DNA from: Ruegeria pomeroyi | GTDB lineage: Bacteria; Pseudomonadota; Alphaproteobacteria; Rhodobacterales; Rhodobacteraceae | NCBI RefSeq assembly: GCF_021405525.1 | Contig: NZ_JAGQAG010000001.1 | Coordinates: 682,001 to 746,000, forward strand | DNA: 64,000 nt | Reading direction: 5' to 3' | In this document: positions 44,091 to 51,784 of the stretch, in pieces | How positions within the stretch are numbered: the stretch's first letter is position 1 | Layout: each line of letters begins with the position of its first letter | Notes under the pieces: generated by a model | Told to the model about the DNA's origin: nothing | Seen by the model: the letters and a program-made list of their open reading frames with translations, nothing else | The model's database searches: none | Position numbers and translations under genes: made by a program

Positions 44091-44782
44091 TGCGCGGCCT
44101 CGCGGCTTTCGTTGTCCTCGATACGGCCATCGCGCAGGCGGACTACCCGGTCGCAGCGGCTGGCCAGGCGGGCGCTGTGGGTGACCAATACCAGCGTTGC
44201 GCCATACTGGTCGCGCAGGCCGAACAAGAGGTCCATGATCGCGGCGCCATTGGCCTCGTCCAGATTGCCGGTCGGCTCGTCGGCCAGCAGGATTGCAGGG
44301 CGCGGGGCCGCGGCACGGGCCAGTGCAACGCGCTGTTGCTCGCCGCCCGAGAGTTGCGCCGGATAATGCCCGGCGCGGTGGGACAGACCCACCGCCGCAA
44401 GCTCGGCCGCCGCGCGGTCGAACGCGTCTCGGTGGCCAGCCAGTTCCAGCGGCGTCGCCACGTTTTCCAGCGCGGTCATGGTGGGGATCAGGTGAAAGCT
44501 TTGGAACACCACGCCCATCCGGTCGCGTCTGAAGCGGGCCAATGCGTCTTCGTCCATCGCGCCCAGATTGTGGCCCAGCACCTGCACCCGGCCACCGGTG
44601 GCGCGTTCGAGCCCGCCCATCAACATCAACAGCGAGGATTTGCCCGATCCCGATGGCCCGACCAGCCCCAGCGTCTGCCCCGCCGATACACTCAGCGAGA
44701 TACCGCGCAGGATATCGACCCGCCCGGCATTGCCTTCGAGCGACAAACGGGCATCTTCTAGGAGAATGGCAGGGTCGGTCAT
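44087..44782 (-). CDS. ABC transporter ATP-binding protein (YbbA family)
   Basis: A 231-residue ATPase of the LolD/MacB/FtsE class. Walker A GPSGSGKSS is at about 42-50, the Q-loop in GVVFQSFHLIPTMTALENV, signature LSGGEQQRVALARA near 150, Walker B AILLADEPTGNLD and the H-loop in TLVLVTHSARLA. It is coupled to the downstream permease by ATGA overlap. The divergent tesA-type esterase upstream reproduces the classical tesA/ybbA/ybbP arrangement, which suggests a function in lipid-related trafficking. Nearest start ATG 44782. Confidence 0.95.
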   Translation of the reverse strand: MTDPAILLEDARLSLEGNAGRVDILRGISLSVSAGQTLGLVGPSGSGKSSLLMLMGGLERATGGRVQVLGHNLGAMDEDALARFRRDRMGVVFQSFHLIPTMTALENVATPLELAGHRDAFDRAAAELAAVGLSHRAGHYPAQLSGGEQQRVALARAAAPRPAILLADEPTGNLDEANGAAIMDLLFGLRDQYGATLVLVTHSARLASRCDRVVRLRDGRIEDNESREAAQ

Positions 44783-44830
44783 GATGGGCCTTTGCTTGGG
44801 TATTCTAGGGCATATGGAGCGTCGAGGGAT

Positions 44831-45466
44831 ATGCGCAAGGCTTTGATCGGGCTTCTGTTGACAGGGTGGGGCGCGGCTGCAACGGCCGAACCGGTGGTGA
44901 TCGCCGCGCTGGGCGACAGCCTGACCCAGGGCTATGGCCTCGTGCAGGATCAGGGCTTCGTACCCCAGTTGCAACGCTGGCTGGTGGCCGAGGGGGCCGA
45001 AGTCACGCTGATCAATGCAGGCGTCTCGGGCGATACCACGGCGGGCGGCGCGGCGCGTGTGGCCTGGACCCTGACGCCCGAGGTGGATGCGATGATCGTG
45101 GCGCTGGGGGGCAATGACCTGCTGCGTGGCATCGCGCCCGAGGTGGCGCGCGGCAATCTGGCAACAATCCTGACCGAGGCGCAACAGGCCGGGGTCGAGG
45201 TGCTGCTGATAGGCATGCAGGCACCGGGCAATTACGGCGCCGAGTACAAGGCGGCGTTCGATGCCATCTATCCCGAGTTGGCGGCCCAGTACGGTGCGCT
45301 CTTTGCGCCGAGCTTCTTTGCCGGGCTCGCGGCTGAGGGCGACCCCTCGGCGGTGTCAGGCTTTATGCAGGGCGACGGTATCCACCCCAATGCCGAAGGT
45401 GTGGCGCGAATCGTCGCGGCGCTGGGTCCGCATGTGCTGGACCTTATCCGGTCGGCGGAGGAATGA
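44831..45466 (+). CDS. tesA: Arylesterase/lysophospholipase TesA-like (SGNH hydrolase)
   Basis: A 211-residue exported SGNH hydrolase. A Sec signal peptide (residues 1-19, RKALIGLLLTGWGAAATA) precedes the four blocks: VIAALGDSLTQGYGL (block I, catalytic Ser), AGVSGDTTAGG (block II, Gly), IVALGGNDLLRG (block III, Asn) and QGDGIHPNAEGVARI (block V with Asp and His). TesA hydrolyses thioesters and lysophospholipids in the periplasm. It is divergent from the ybbA/ybbP genes, as in many proteobacteria. GAGGGAT precedes ATG 44831. Confidence 0.94.
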   Translation: MRKALIGLLLTGWGAAATAEPVVIAALGDSLTQGYGLVQDQGFVPQLQRWLVAEGAEVTLINAGVSGDTTAGGAARVAWTLTPEVDAMIVALGGNDLLRGIAPEVARGNLATILTEAQQAGVEVLLIGMQAPGNYGAEYKAAFDAIYPELAAQYGALFAPSFFAGLAAEGDPSAVSGFMQGDGIHPNAEGVARIVAALGPHVLDLIRSAEE

Positions 45467-45467
45467 G

Positions 45468-45665
45468 ATGCCGGGACGCTTCTTTCTGACCCGGCAGCTG
45501 GCGTAACGCGCCGAGTCCTCACCGGATCGGAGTGCTATTGACACTTGCAGATGTGCCGATCTGCTGATTGGCGATGAAACGCAGGTTCAAACGCTGATGC
45601 GCCTCTGGCCCAAGGGCCGGTTGCGGATCAAGAAGGCGACGGATGTGGATTGGTCCGCCCCTTAG
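45468..45665 (+). pseudogene. Relic of an SRAP/YedK-like (SOS response-associated peptidase) gene
   Basis: The first bases after tesA encode MPGRFFLTRQLA and then hit TAA at 45504-45506. Reading on in the same frame gives a short spacer and a protein-like stretch GDETQVQTLMRLWPKGRLR and DVDWSAP ending in a proper TAG at 45663-45665, in total 66 codons. MxGRFxLT is the start of SRAP/HMCES-family proteins (normally MCGR with catalytic Cys2), and the tail looks like a C-terminus of that family. The middle of the roughly 200-residue protein is missing, so this reads as a gene gutted by deletion. Family call is tentative. Confidence 0.5.
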
Positions 45666-45672
45666 AAAGGGC

Positions 45673-45694
45673 CGGGTCCGGCAAGGCGGACCCG
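45673..45694 (-). terminator. Intrinsic terminator of the cold-shock gene
   Basis: Arms CGGGTCCG (45673-45680) and CGGACCCG (45687-45694) with a six-base loop, 13 bases after the cold-shock stop on the minus strand and followed there by GCCCTTTC. A good intrinsic terminator for that strand. Confidence 0.75.
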
Positions 45695-45706
45695 ACGCGC
45701 AAAAGC

Positions 45707-45913
45707 TCAGAGCAGCTTCAGGTCGACCGCGGATTCGCGGCCGTCGCGTCCGGGCTTCAACTCGTAGCTGACTTTCTGGTTGTCGGCGAGGCCGGTCAGC
45801 CCCGAACGTTCAACGGCGGAAATGTGCACGAACACATCCTTGCCGCCTTCTTCGGGGGCGATAAAGCCGAAGCCTTTGGTGGTGTTGAACCATTTGACGG
45901 TGCCGGTGGCCAT
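45707..45913 (-). CDS. Cold-shock protein (CspA family)
   Basis: A 68-residue single-domain cold-shock protein that binds single-stranded RNA/DNA as a chaperone. Both ribonucleoprotein motifs are present: RNP1 in TTKGFGFIAPEEGG (residues 11-24) and RNP2 in KDVFVHISAVE (25-35). AGGAG lies eight bases before ATG 45913; ATG 45919 two codons earlier is too close to it. The 200-base upstream region has no other gene and could hold a long cold-shock-type 5' untranslated region. Terminator directly downstream. Confidence 0.95.
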   Translation of the reverse strand: MATGTVKWFNTTKGFGFIAPEEGGKDVFVHISAVERSGLTGLADNQKVSYELKPGRDGRESAVDLKLL

Positions 45914-46115
45914 CGTCATATCTCCTGTCTGTTCTTTCAATTCCCTGCCCGCGATATGCGGCAGATCGGCTCGGTCAATGCGAAATCGAGGACTGAGCCG
46001 GAAAAGGAGCAGTATGGTCGATAGCGTAACGTTGCGCCCCCAGAAATGGGTCGCGCTTACGCGTTTGGCAAGAAGAATCTCGCATTACCGCCGGTCTGGC
46101 GCTGAAATCCGAGCG

Positions 46116-46673
46116 TCAGAGCACCGTCACGAGCGTGCCGAGAGGCACCCGGTTGTACAGGTCGATCACGTGCTCGTTGAGCATGCGGATACAGCCGTTC
46201 GATGCAGCCTGTCCAATGGTTTCGGGCTGAGTGGTGCCATGAATGCGGAAATAGGTGTCGACACCGTTCTGGAACAGGTAGAGCGCCCTTGCCCCCAGCG
46301 GGTTCCCCGGGCCGCCGGGCTGAACATAGGAGTTGTCCACGAATTTGGCATAGGTTCGCGGGTCGCGCTCGATCATCTCTTGCGTCGGGCGCCACGTGGG
46401 CCATTCCTTTTTGACGTCGATGGTGGCGTTGCCGGTAAACTCCAGCCCGGCCTTGCCGACGCCACATCCGTAACGGATCGCCTGACGTTCCTCGGTCACG
46501 TAGTAGAGGTAGAAAGAACGCGGGAGGATCAGCAAATGTCCGGGTTCGAACGCTTTCTTGATCCGCACGAATTGTGGTGTTGGGTCGAACTCTGCACTGG
46601 CGTTGGCCTGCACCGCCCATGGCAGCGTACCGGCCGCAGCCGAAGCGGCGATGAATGTCCGGCGCGTGATCAT
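46116..46673 (-). CDS. L,D-transpeptidase (YkuD domain), exported
   Basis: A 185-residue L,D-transpeptidase, which forms 3-3 crosslinks or anchors proteins to peptidoglycan. The N-terminus MITRRTFIAASAAAGTLPWAVQ looks like a Tat-type or Sec signal (residues 1-26). The YkuD domain has YFRIHGTTQPETIG and the catalytic SNGCIRMLNEHV (about residues 158-169) with His, Ser, Cys and Arg in place. It shares the ErfK/YbiS type with a PGGPGNPLGARAL loop. Monocistronic. Confidence 0.94.
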   Translation of the reverse strand: MITRRTFIAASAAAGTLPWAVQANASAEFDPTPQFVRIKKAFEPGHLLILPRSFYLYYVTEERQAIRYGCGVGKAGLEFTGNATIDVKKEWPTWRPTQEMIERDPRTYAKFVDNSYVQPGGPGNPLGARALYLFQNGVDTYFRIHGTTQPETIGQAASNGCIRMLNEHVIDLYNRVPLGTLVTVL

Positions 46674-46733
46674 GTCTGGCCTCGCATCTTGAAACGGTAA
46701 TATCAGGTATTTTCCGGTGCCTGTTCCGCTTGG

Positions 46734-47117
46734 TCAATGCGTTTGGCGGCTATAGCGGAAAAGTGATGCCAGAGTTGCGGCGGCAAAGGCACAAGTGGCG
46801 ATCCAACCGAAATACCAAGCCTGGCCGGCAAGTGTATCTTCGGCAAAGGAGGCGGCAAAGCGGGACTTTCCCAAATGAGCGGTCAGAAAGGCAGCGAGAG
46901 TCAGCAGGGCGAATCCGCCCTGCCTTGGCAGGCGTGGGATCCCGAGCGCCCCGGCAAGGATCGCCAGACCGATGCCCAGCGGCAGACCGATCCAGATCAC
47001 CTTTTGCGCCCACCATGGGTGCGCACCCAGTCTGAGCGTCAGCCCGGTGATCTGCGCAATCAGCGCGAATACAAGCAAGACTGCGCCCGGCAAGAGGGCT
47101 GTGTTGAGACGTCGCAT
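46734..47117 (-). CDS. Small four-helix membrane protein of unknown function
   Basis: A 127-residue protein with four hydrophobic segments: LPGAVLLVFALIAQITG (about 9-25), WIGLPLGIGLAILAGALG (42-59), GGFALLTLAAFLTAHLG (68-84) and YFGWIATCAFAAATLASL (103-120). Short charged tails. No family recognised with confidence. ATG 47117 is chosen because the frame upstream is antisense to the thioesterase gene. Divergent from that thioesterase gene with 129 bases between. Confidence 0.72.
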   Translation of the reverse strand: MRRLNTALLPGAVLLVFALIAQITGLTLRLGAHPWWAQKVIWIGLPLGIGLAILAGALGIPRLPRQGGFALLTLAAFLTAHLGKSRFAASFAEDTLAGQAWYFGWIATCAFAAATLASLFRYSRQTH

Positions 47118-47246
47118 AGAGCCAACATGCCCATTTGTGTGATGGCATGAAAGGCGGTGCACCGGAACGTGATGATGATTGCGGAGTCGCCCGCGAATTG
47201 CTTTACGCTGTCTCCAGCCGCAGTGCAGCAAAGAGGATATCGCGCC

Positions 47247-47639
47247 ATGACCGACCCGCAACCAAATGGTGAACTCACCCTGCGCACACTTGCGATGCCG
47301 CGCGATGTGAACGTGAACGGCGACATCTTTGGTGGTTGGGTGCTGAGCCAGATGGACATCGCCGCTGGCCTGACCGCTGGCGCCCGCGCAGGGGGGCGGG
47401 TGACCACGGTTGCGGTGGATGCGATGAAGTTCATCCGGCCCGTGGGCGTCGGTGACGTGTTGTGCATTTACTGCCAGGTGGTGCGTGTCGGGCGCAGTTC
47501 GATGGCGATCGAGATCGAGGCCTGGGCGTTGCGCGACCGGCAGGGATTGCGCGAGAAGGTGACCGAAGCGGTGTTCACCTTTGTCGCGATCGACGAGCAG
47601 GGCAGACCCCGCCCGGTGGACGGCACCGCCGCAGGCTGA
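47247..47639 (+). CDS. Acyl-CoA thioesterase (YciA/hotdog fold)
   Basis: A 130-residue hotdog-fold thioesterase. MPRDVNVNGDIFGGWVLSQMDIAAGL (about 17-42) is the YciA signature, with Asn/Asp/Gly of the active-site helix; VDAMKFIRPVGVGDVLCIYCQVV follows. It hydrolyses medium to long acyl-CoA in the cytoplasm, and such enzymes control acyl-CoA pools. ATG 47247 has AAAGAGGA upstream; the frame can be extended to 47157 without a good start site. Confidence 0.93.
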   Translation: MTDPQPNGELTLRTLAMPRDVNVNGDIFGGWVLSQMDIAAGLTAGARAGGRVTTVAVDAMKFIRPVGVGDVLCIYCQVVRVGRSSMAIEIEAWALRDRQGLREKVTEAVFTFVAIDEQGRPRPVDGTAAG

Positions 47640-47785
47640 TTGCCGCCGAACGGCGGAACAGAGCGGACGAAGCCCTCTTTTCAGTTTGCCAAAGCTGCAT
47701 ATCATATCGCTTCGGGCGCCCGACTCAGAGTGACGGGCCAGCGTGGACCCGACGGGCATCCGGCGCCCGGATCGTGGAGATCATC

Positions 47786-48115
47786 ATGCAGATTCTGGTG
47801 GGTATTGCCGGGCTTTCGCTGGCAGTGCTGATCTATGCCTGGGCTTATGGTCGGGCGCATGACCCGGCCGCACCGGCCTGGGCACGGGGACAGTTGTTCG
47901 CCTCGGCAGCGTCGTTATTCGCGACGTCATTGGCGCCGATAGGCGCCGGCTATCTGACGGCTGGCATCTTGTGGCCCGATAGTTTGAGCCTTGTCTGGGG
48001 GCTGCCGGTCGCGATCGGTGCGGTACCGTTGGTCTGGATCGTGGCCCGCCGCCTGCTGCGCCGCGGGCGCGACAAGGCGCATTCCCCGCTGACTTTTACA
48101 CGTGGCATGGCATGA
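47786..48115 (+). CDS. Small membrane protein of unknown function
   Basis: A 109-residue protein with three hydrophobic stretches (ILVGIAGLSLAVLIYAWAYG, FASAASLFATSLAPIGAGYL and LSLVWGLPVAIGAVPLVWIVA) and a basic C-terminal tail RRLLRRGRDKAH. ATG 47786 follows GTGGAGATCATC. No family recognised. It stands between the thioesterase and the thioredoxin genes in the same direction, with a small hairpin (CCGCCG-AA-CGGCGG, 47643-47656) in the preceding spacer. Confidence 0.7.
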   Translation: MQILVGIAGLSLAVLIYAWAYGRAHDPAAPAWARGQLFASAASLFATSLAPIGAGYLTAGILWPDSLSLVWGLPVAIGAVPLVWIVARRLLRRGRDKAHSPLTFTRGMA

Positions 48116-48186
48116 GGGCGACCCTTGCAGGGTGATCTTCTGAAACCTATGTCACTTTCCGAATGTGATGCTTTCGGAGAGCCGAG

Positions 48187-48612
48187 ATGGGTGACAAGAC
48201 ACTGACATGTCTGGCTTGTGGCCAGCTCAACCGCGTACCCGAGGCCCGGCTGAACGCTGGCGCCAAATGCGGGAAATGCGGCGAGGGGCTGGTCACGGGT
48301 CAGGCGCGGGATGTTGATCCCGCGATCCTCGAAAAGGCGAAGAAGAATGACGACTTGCCGCTGGTGGTCGATTTCTGGGCGCCATGGTGCGGCCCTTGCC
48401 GCATGATGGGTCCGGAATATGCAAAAGCCGCCGGGGTTTTGGCGGGGCAGGCGCGGCTGGTGAAGCTCGATACTCAGAAACACCAGTCCACCGGAGGCCG
48501 ATACGGCATTCGCGGCATTCCGACCATGGTCGCCTTTGAACGTGGCAAGGAAAAGAAACGCCAGTCAGGCGCGATGCAGTCCGGGCAGATCGTCGGTTGG
48601 GTGCGCGGCTAG
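48187..48612 (+). CDS. trxC: Thioredoxin TrxC (thioredoxin 2) with N-terminal zinc finger
   Basis: A 141-residue thioredoxin-2. The N-terminal zinc module has two pairs, CLAC (8-11) and CGKC (28-31); the thioredoxin domain follows with VVDFWAPWCGPCRMMGP holding the redox WCGPC at about 67-71 and the cis-Pro in GIRGIPTMVAFERG. TrxC reduces cytoplasmic disulfides, particularly in oxidative stress. The start ATG 48187 follows GGAGAGCCGAG. Same direction as the following small membrane gene. Confidence 0.95.
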   Translation: MGDKTLTCLACGQLNRVPEARLNAGAKCGKCGEGLVTGQARDVDPAILEKAKKNDDLPLVVDFWAPWCGPCRMMGPEYAKAAGVLAGQARLVKLDTQKHQSTGGRYGIRGIPTMVAFERGKEKKRQSGAMQSGQIVGWVRG

Positions 48613-48665
48613 AAAACATTCTTATACTTGAATGTGATTTCTGGCCAGGTTATATGTACCTCAAG

Positions 48666-48684
48666 GCCGGGCGCGTCGCCCGGC
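48666..48684 (+). terminator. GC-rich hairpin between trxC and the DUF2892 gene
   Basis: Arms GCCGGGCG (48666-48673) and CGCCCGGC (48677-48684) around CGT, 54 bases after the trxC stop. No T-run follows, so it may be an mRNA-stabilising or weak terminating structure. Confidence 0.45.
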
Positions 48685-48704
48685 AATTGACAGGAGTTGG
48701 ATGA

Positions 48705-48905
48705 ATGACCCTCGATCGTGCCGTGATGATGTTTGCTGGCTTCATGGTGTTGCTCAGCGTCTTGCTGACCGCGCTGGTCTCGCCCTTGTGGATGTGGTTC
48801 ACCGTGTTCATCGGCGTGAACCTGATCCAGTCCTCGGTCACCGGTTTCTGTCCGGCGGCCATGGTTCTGAAGAAGCTGGGGTTCAAGGCCGGGACCGCGT
48901 TCTGA
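48705..48905 (+). CDS. DUF2892 (YgaP-like) small membrane protein
   Basis: A 66-residue inner-membrane protein of the DUF2892/YgaP transmembrane type: two helices (RAVMMFAGFMVLLSVLLTAL and MWFTVFIGVNLIQSSVTGF) followed by CPAAMVLKKLG, the conserved Cys-Pro turn. In YgaP this module is fused to rhodanese; here it stands alone. CAGGAG lies upstream of ATG 48705. It may deliver or accept sulfane sulfur at the membrane, but that is inferred from the fused relatives only. Confidence 0.85.
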   Translation: MTLDRAVMMFAGFMVLLSVLLTALVSPLWMWFTVFIGVNLIQSSVTGFCPAAMVLKKLGFKAGTAF

Positions 48906-48917
48906 GCGGGGCCGGGC

Positions 48918-49133
48918 TTAACCGTTGACGGTTCTGCCGCCGGTCACCGGCTCGGCGGCAGGGACGCGAATATCACGCAGCATGAAGAGAAGAATGACCG
49001 CGACTGCAATGGCAGAGCCGGTCACCGGGTAGAGCAGTAGGGCCGCCCAGAGCGGCAACTCCCACAGGACACAGGCAAGGATGCTGCTGGCAAGCCCGGC
49101 AAGCGTTCCCAGGAAGACTCCGATCCAAGCCAT
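48918..49133 (-). CDS. Small two-helix membrane protein of unknown function
   Basis: A 71-residue protein with two hydrophobic segments, IGVFLGTLAGLASSILACVL (4-23) and AALLLYPVTGSAIAVAVILLFML (30-52), and a polar tail. GAGGGACCTT precedes ATG 49133, a reasonable ribosome site. It is convergent with the DUF2892 gene, 12 bases apart. No family recognised. Confidence 0.65.
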   Translation of the reverse strand: MAWIGVFLGTLAGLASSILACVLWELPLWAALLLYPVTGSAIAVAVILLFMLRDIRVPAAEPVTGGRTVNG

Positions 49134-49364
49134 AAGGTCCCTCTCCCAAACATTTTGAAATCGCGCTGGACGACTCTCGATGCTGAGACAGTCTAGGGAA
49201 GAATGTGTTCAAAATATGTTAACCTCTGGAGGTCGGCATTGAGGGTTGTTCATGGCGGTCGGGCTTAGGGTTTTTGCTGCTGCTACCCTTTCGAGGTAAT
49301 GCTTACTGCGAGTTGGAGCAGGTCAAATCCAATCGCAGGGCGGTTCGCTCTCTTTTGAATGAAA

Positions 49365-49384
49365 GGGCGGCCCGAAGACCGCCC
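49365..49384 (-). terminator. UUCG-loop intrinsic terminator of the 31-residue peptide gene
   Basis: On the minus strand GGGCGGTC-TTCG-GGCCGCCC (49384-49365) forms an eight-pair stem (one G-U) with an exceptionally stable UUCG tetraloop, followed by TTTCATTC. It starts four bases after the stop codon of the small gene, as a dedicated terminator would. Confidence 0.75.
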
Positions 49385-49388
49385 AACG

Positions 49389-49484
49389 TTACACGAGAAA
49401 ATCGAGCATCGTTAGCAAGAGTGCGATTGTGCTGATAAAATCGGCATAAGACACTCGCCCTTTCAGTTTGAATGAAAACCGCAT
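49389..49484 (-). CDS. Putative 31-residue membrane peptide
   Basis: ATG 49484 to TAA 49391-49389 encodes 31 residues: a basic start (MRFSFKLKGRVS) and a hydrophobic helix (FISTIALLLTMLDFLV). GAGGA lies eight bases upstream of the ATG, and a strong intrinsic terminator begins four bases after the stop, so all parts of an independent gene are present. The codon use is AT-rich compared with the neighbours. The basic-then-hydrophobic layout is that of small membrane regulators or type I toxin peptides, but no homologue is recognised and no antisense RNA was identified. Confidence 0.6.
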   Translation of the reverse strand: MRFSFKLKGRVSYADFISTIALLLTMLDFLV

Positions 49485-49859
49485 TGGATTTTTCCTCAGC
49501 GATGCTCATCCGGATGAGCGTTAAAGTTCGCTCAGTATTTATATACCGCCCCAATTACAGCGGTTTGGCCTGCTCCTATGATCACTTGGAGCTACCGTTC
49601 GACGGTCACCCGCTCAGCACATACTGTCGGACCGCCTTAGCTTACTCCCTGCTAAGGTTTCAACATAGCGCCGCTAAGCACTTGCAACATCCGGGCAGAC
49701 GCTGAAGTTGCCCACATCGTGGGTCTTCATGCCCGCCACACGGTGGCTTTGTCACCTCCGATGCCGTCGCAAAATATAGATGCAACGACACTGGTCTTCA
49801 ATAGATGTTCAAGTATGTGTCCAGTTTGACCGCCCACGATCGTTCCCGTCAGACCTAGT

Positions 49860-49914
49860 GTGGGCAATCTTGCCCACCGTGTACGAGTGGGAGTGGTGGG
49901 CAGAGTTGCCCACC
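49860..49914. repeat. REP-like double palindrome downstream of ettA
   Basis: Two inverted repeats in head-to-tail order: GTGGGCAA-TC-TTGCCCAC (49860-49877) and GGTGGGCA-GAGT-TGCCCACC (49895-49914), the second followed by CTACGG so that the reverse strand reads GTAGGGTGGGC, a core common in REP elements of many bacteria. A degenerate third copy (GCCCACATCGTGGGT) lies near 49712-49728. The cluster sits 59 bases beyond the ettA stop, a typical 3' position. Confidence 0.7.
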
Positions 49915-49972
49915 CTACGGTGTTCCGCGAAAAGCGACTACTGCGCGCGCGTCTGATCAATCACTTGGTGAT

Positions 49973-51628
49973 CTACCGCACGAACTTCTTGTGCTTCAAC
50001 CGCTTGGGTTCCAGCGCGTCCGGGCCCAGGCGGCGCTTCTTGTCCTCTTCGTAATCCTCGAAGTTGCCTTCGAACCACTCGACATGTGCGTCGCCCTCGA
50101 AAGCGAGGATATGGGTGCAGATGCGGTCGAGGAAGAAGCGGTCGTGGCTGATGACAACGGCGCAGCCGGCGAAATCGACCAGCGCGTCTTCGAGCGCGCG
50201 CAGGGTTTCAACATCGAGGTCGTTGGTCGGTTCGTCGAGCAGGATGACGTTGCCGCCCTCTTTCAGCAGACGCGCCATGTGCACCCGGTTACGTTCGCCG
50301 CCTGACAGCAGCGAGACCTTTTTCTGCTGGTCGCCGCCCTTGAAGTTGAAGGACGAGCAGTAGGCGCGGCTGTTCACCTGGGCATCGCCCAGCTGGATGA
50401 TCTCGGCGCCGCCGGTGATCGCCTCCCAAACGGTATCGCCATCTTTCAGATCGTCGCGCGACTGGTCGACATAGGAGAGCTTGACCGTATCGCCGATCTC
50501 GATGGTGCCGGCGTCGGGGGTTTCCTGCCCGGTGATCATCTTGAACAGCGTCGATTTACCGGCACCGTTGGGGCCGATGACGCCGACGATGCCGCCGGGG
50601 GGCAGCGAGAAGTCGAGCCCTTCGATCAGTTGCTTGTCACCCATGTGCTTCGACAGGCCGTTGACCTCGATCACCTTCGATCCCAGACGCGGGCCGTTGG
50701 GTATGACGATCTGGGCGCGGCCGACCTTTTCCCGCTCGGACTGGCTGGCCATCTCGTTATAGGCCTGGATGCGGGCCTTGGATTTGGCCTGACGCGCCTT
50801 TTGCCCCTGCCGCATCCATTCCAGTTCGCGTTCCAGCGTCTTTTGCTTGGCCTTGTCCTCGCGCGCTTCCTGTTCCAGGCGCTTGGCCTTCTGCTCCAGC
50901 CAGGCGGAATAGTTGCCCTCGTAGGGGATGCCCCGGCCGCGGTCGAGTTCCAGGATCCAGCCGGTGATGTCATCCAGGAAATAGCGGTCGTGGGTGACGA
51001 TCAGGATGGTGCCCTTGTAGTCGATCAGGTGCTGTTGCAGCCAGGCGATGGTTTCGGCGTCCAGGTGGTTGGTCGGTTCGTCCAGCAGCAGCATGTCGGG
51101 CGCTTCGAGCAGGAGCTTGCACAGCGCGACCCGGCGTTTCTCGCCGCCCGAGAGGTTGGCGATATCGGCGTCGTCGGGGGGGCAGCGCAGGGCCTCCATC
51201 GAGACGTCGATCTGGCTGTCGAGATCCCAGAGGTTCTCGGCGTCGATCTGGTCTTGCAATTGCGCCATCTCGTCGGCCGTCTCGTCGCTGTAGTTCATCG
51301 CCAACTCGTTGTAGCGGTCGAGGATGTCCTTCTTGGCCTTGACGCCCAGCATGACGTTCTCGCGCACGGTCAGGTTCGGGTCGAGTTGCGGCTCCTGCGG
51401 GAGATAGCCGACCTTGGCGCCCTCGGCGGCCCAGGCCTCGCCGGTGAAATCCTTGTCGAGGCCCGCCATGATCTTCATCAGGGTCGATTTACCGGCACCG
51501 TTGACACCGACGACGCCGATCTTGACCCCGGGGAGGAAGCTCAGGTGGATGTTCTCGAAGCATTTCTTGCCACCGGGGTAGCTCTTGGAAACACCCTGCA
51601 TGTGGTAGACATATTGATAGGCGGCCAT
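49973..51628 (-). CDS. ettA: Energy-dependent translational throttle protein EttA
   Basis: An ABC-F ATPase that binds the ribosomal E site and gates the first step of elongation according to ADP/ATP ratio. The 551-residue protein has two ABC domains: Walker [10 protein letters not shown] and GPNGAGKST, signatures [18 protein letters not shown] and [17 protein letters not shown], and Walker [12 protein letters not shown] and [11 protein letters not shown]. Between them lies the charged linker [25 protein letters not shown] (P-site tRNA interaction motif). The start ATG 51628 begins [15 protein letters not shown], standard for EttA. There are no membrane segments. Confidence 0.97.
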   Translation of the reverse strand: MAAYQYVYHMQGVSKSYPGGKKCFENIHLSFLPGVKIGVVGVNGAGKSTLMKIMAGLDKDFTGEAWAAEGAKVGYLPQEPQLDPNLTVRENVMLGVKAKKDILDRYNELAMNYSDETADEMAQLQDQIDAENLWDLDSQIDVSMEALRCPPDDADIANLSGGEKRRVALCKLLLEAPDMLLLDEPTNHLDAETIAWLQQHLIDYKGTILIVTHDRYFLDDITGWILELDRGRGIPYEGNYSAWLEQKAKRLEQEAREDKAKQKTLERELEWMRQGQKARQAKSKARIQAYNEMASQSEREKVGRAQIVIPNGPRLGSKVIEVNGLSKHMGDKQLIEGLDFSLPPGGIVGVIGPNGAGKSTLFKMITGQETPDAGTIEIGDTVKLSYVDQSRDDLKDGDTVWEAITGGAEIIQLGDAQVNSRAYCSSFNFKGGDQQKKVSLLSGGERNRVHMARLLKEGGNVILLDEPTNDLDVETLRALEDALVDFAGCAVVISHDRFFLDRICTHILAFEGDAHVEWFEGNFEDYEEDKKRRLGPDALEPKRLKHKKFVR

Positions 51629-51784
51629 GTCGTGTCCTCTGGGTCGGGGGAAGTCGGGTTGGCCGGTGTGATAGCGAATGGCGAGGATGGGGGCAATCGC
51701 TGGCGTGACCGAAGATGACGCAGCTGTGCATTGTATCCGGCCTGGCCCCCATGCAGCATGAAGCGCGCGGTTTCGGGGATAGCG

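Larger units (their letters stand above)
49134..49972. other. Gene-poor interval with small ORF and REP-like cluster
   Basis: The only long stretch without a conventional gene. It contains a 31-codon gene (49389-49484, minus), its terminator, a small hairpin CCTTAGC/GCTAAGG (49635-49657) and the REP-like palindromes at 49860-49914. Base composition is visibly more AT-rich than the flanks between about 49380 and 49570. The 250 bases from 49134 to 49364 and those from 49485 to 49860 otherwise show nothing I can name: no tRNA, tmRNA, RNase P or SRP RNA motif. Confidence 0.6.

Noticed and set aside
42240-44366. 708-residue plus-strand frame opposite the YbbP permease
   Set aside because: Gln/Arg/Gly-rich antisense shadow of a convincing ABC permease.
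49303-49554. 83-residue minus-strand frame overlapping the 31-residue peptide gene
   Set aside because: A different frame, reads through the strong terminator hairpin at 49365-49384, and has no ribosome site; the short frame with SD and terminator fits far better.
49200-49960. Stable RNA gene (tmRNA, SRP RNA, 6S, RNase P or tRNA) in the gene-poor interval
   Set aside because: None of the diagnostic motifs (TPsiC-like arm with CCA, SRP GGAAG tetraloop region, RNase P core) is present on either strand.
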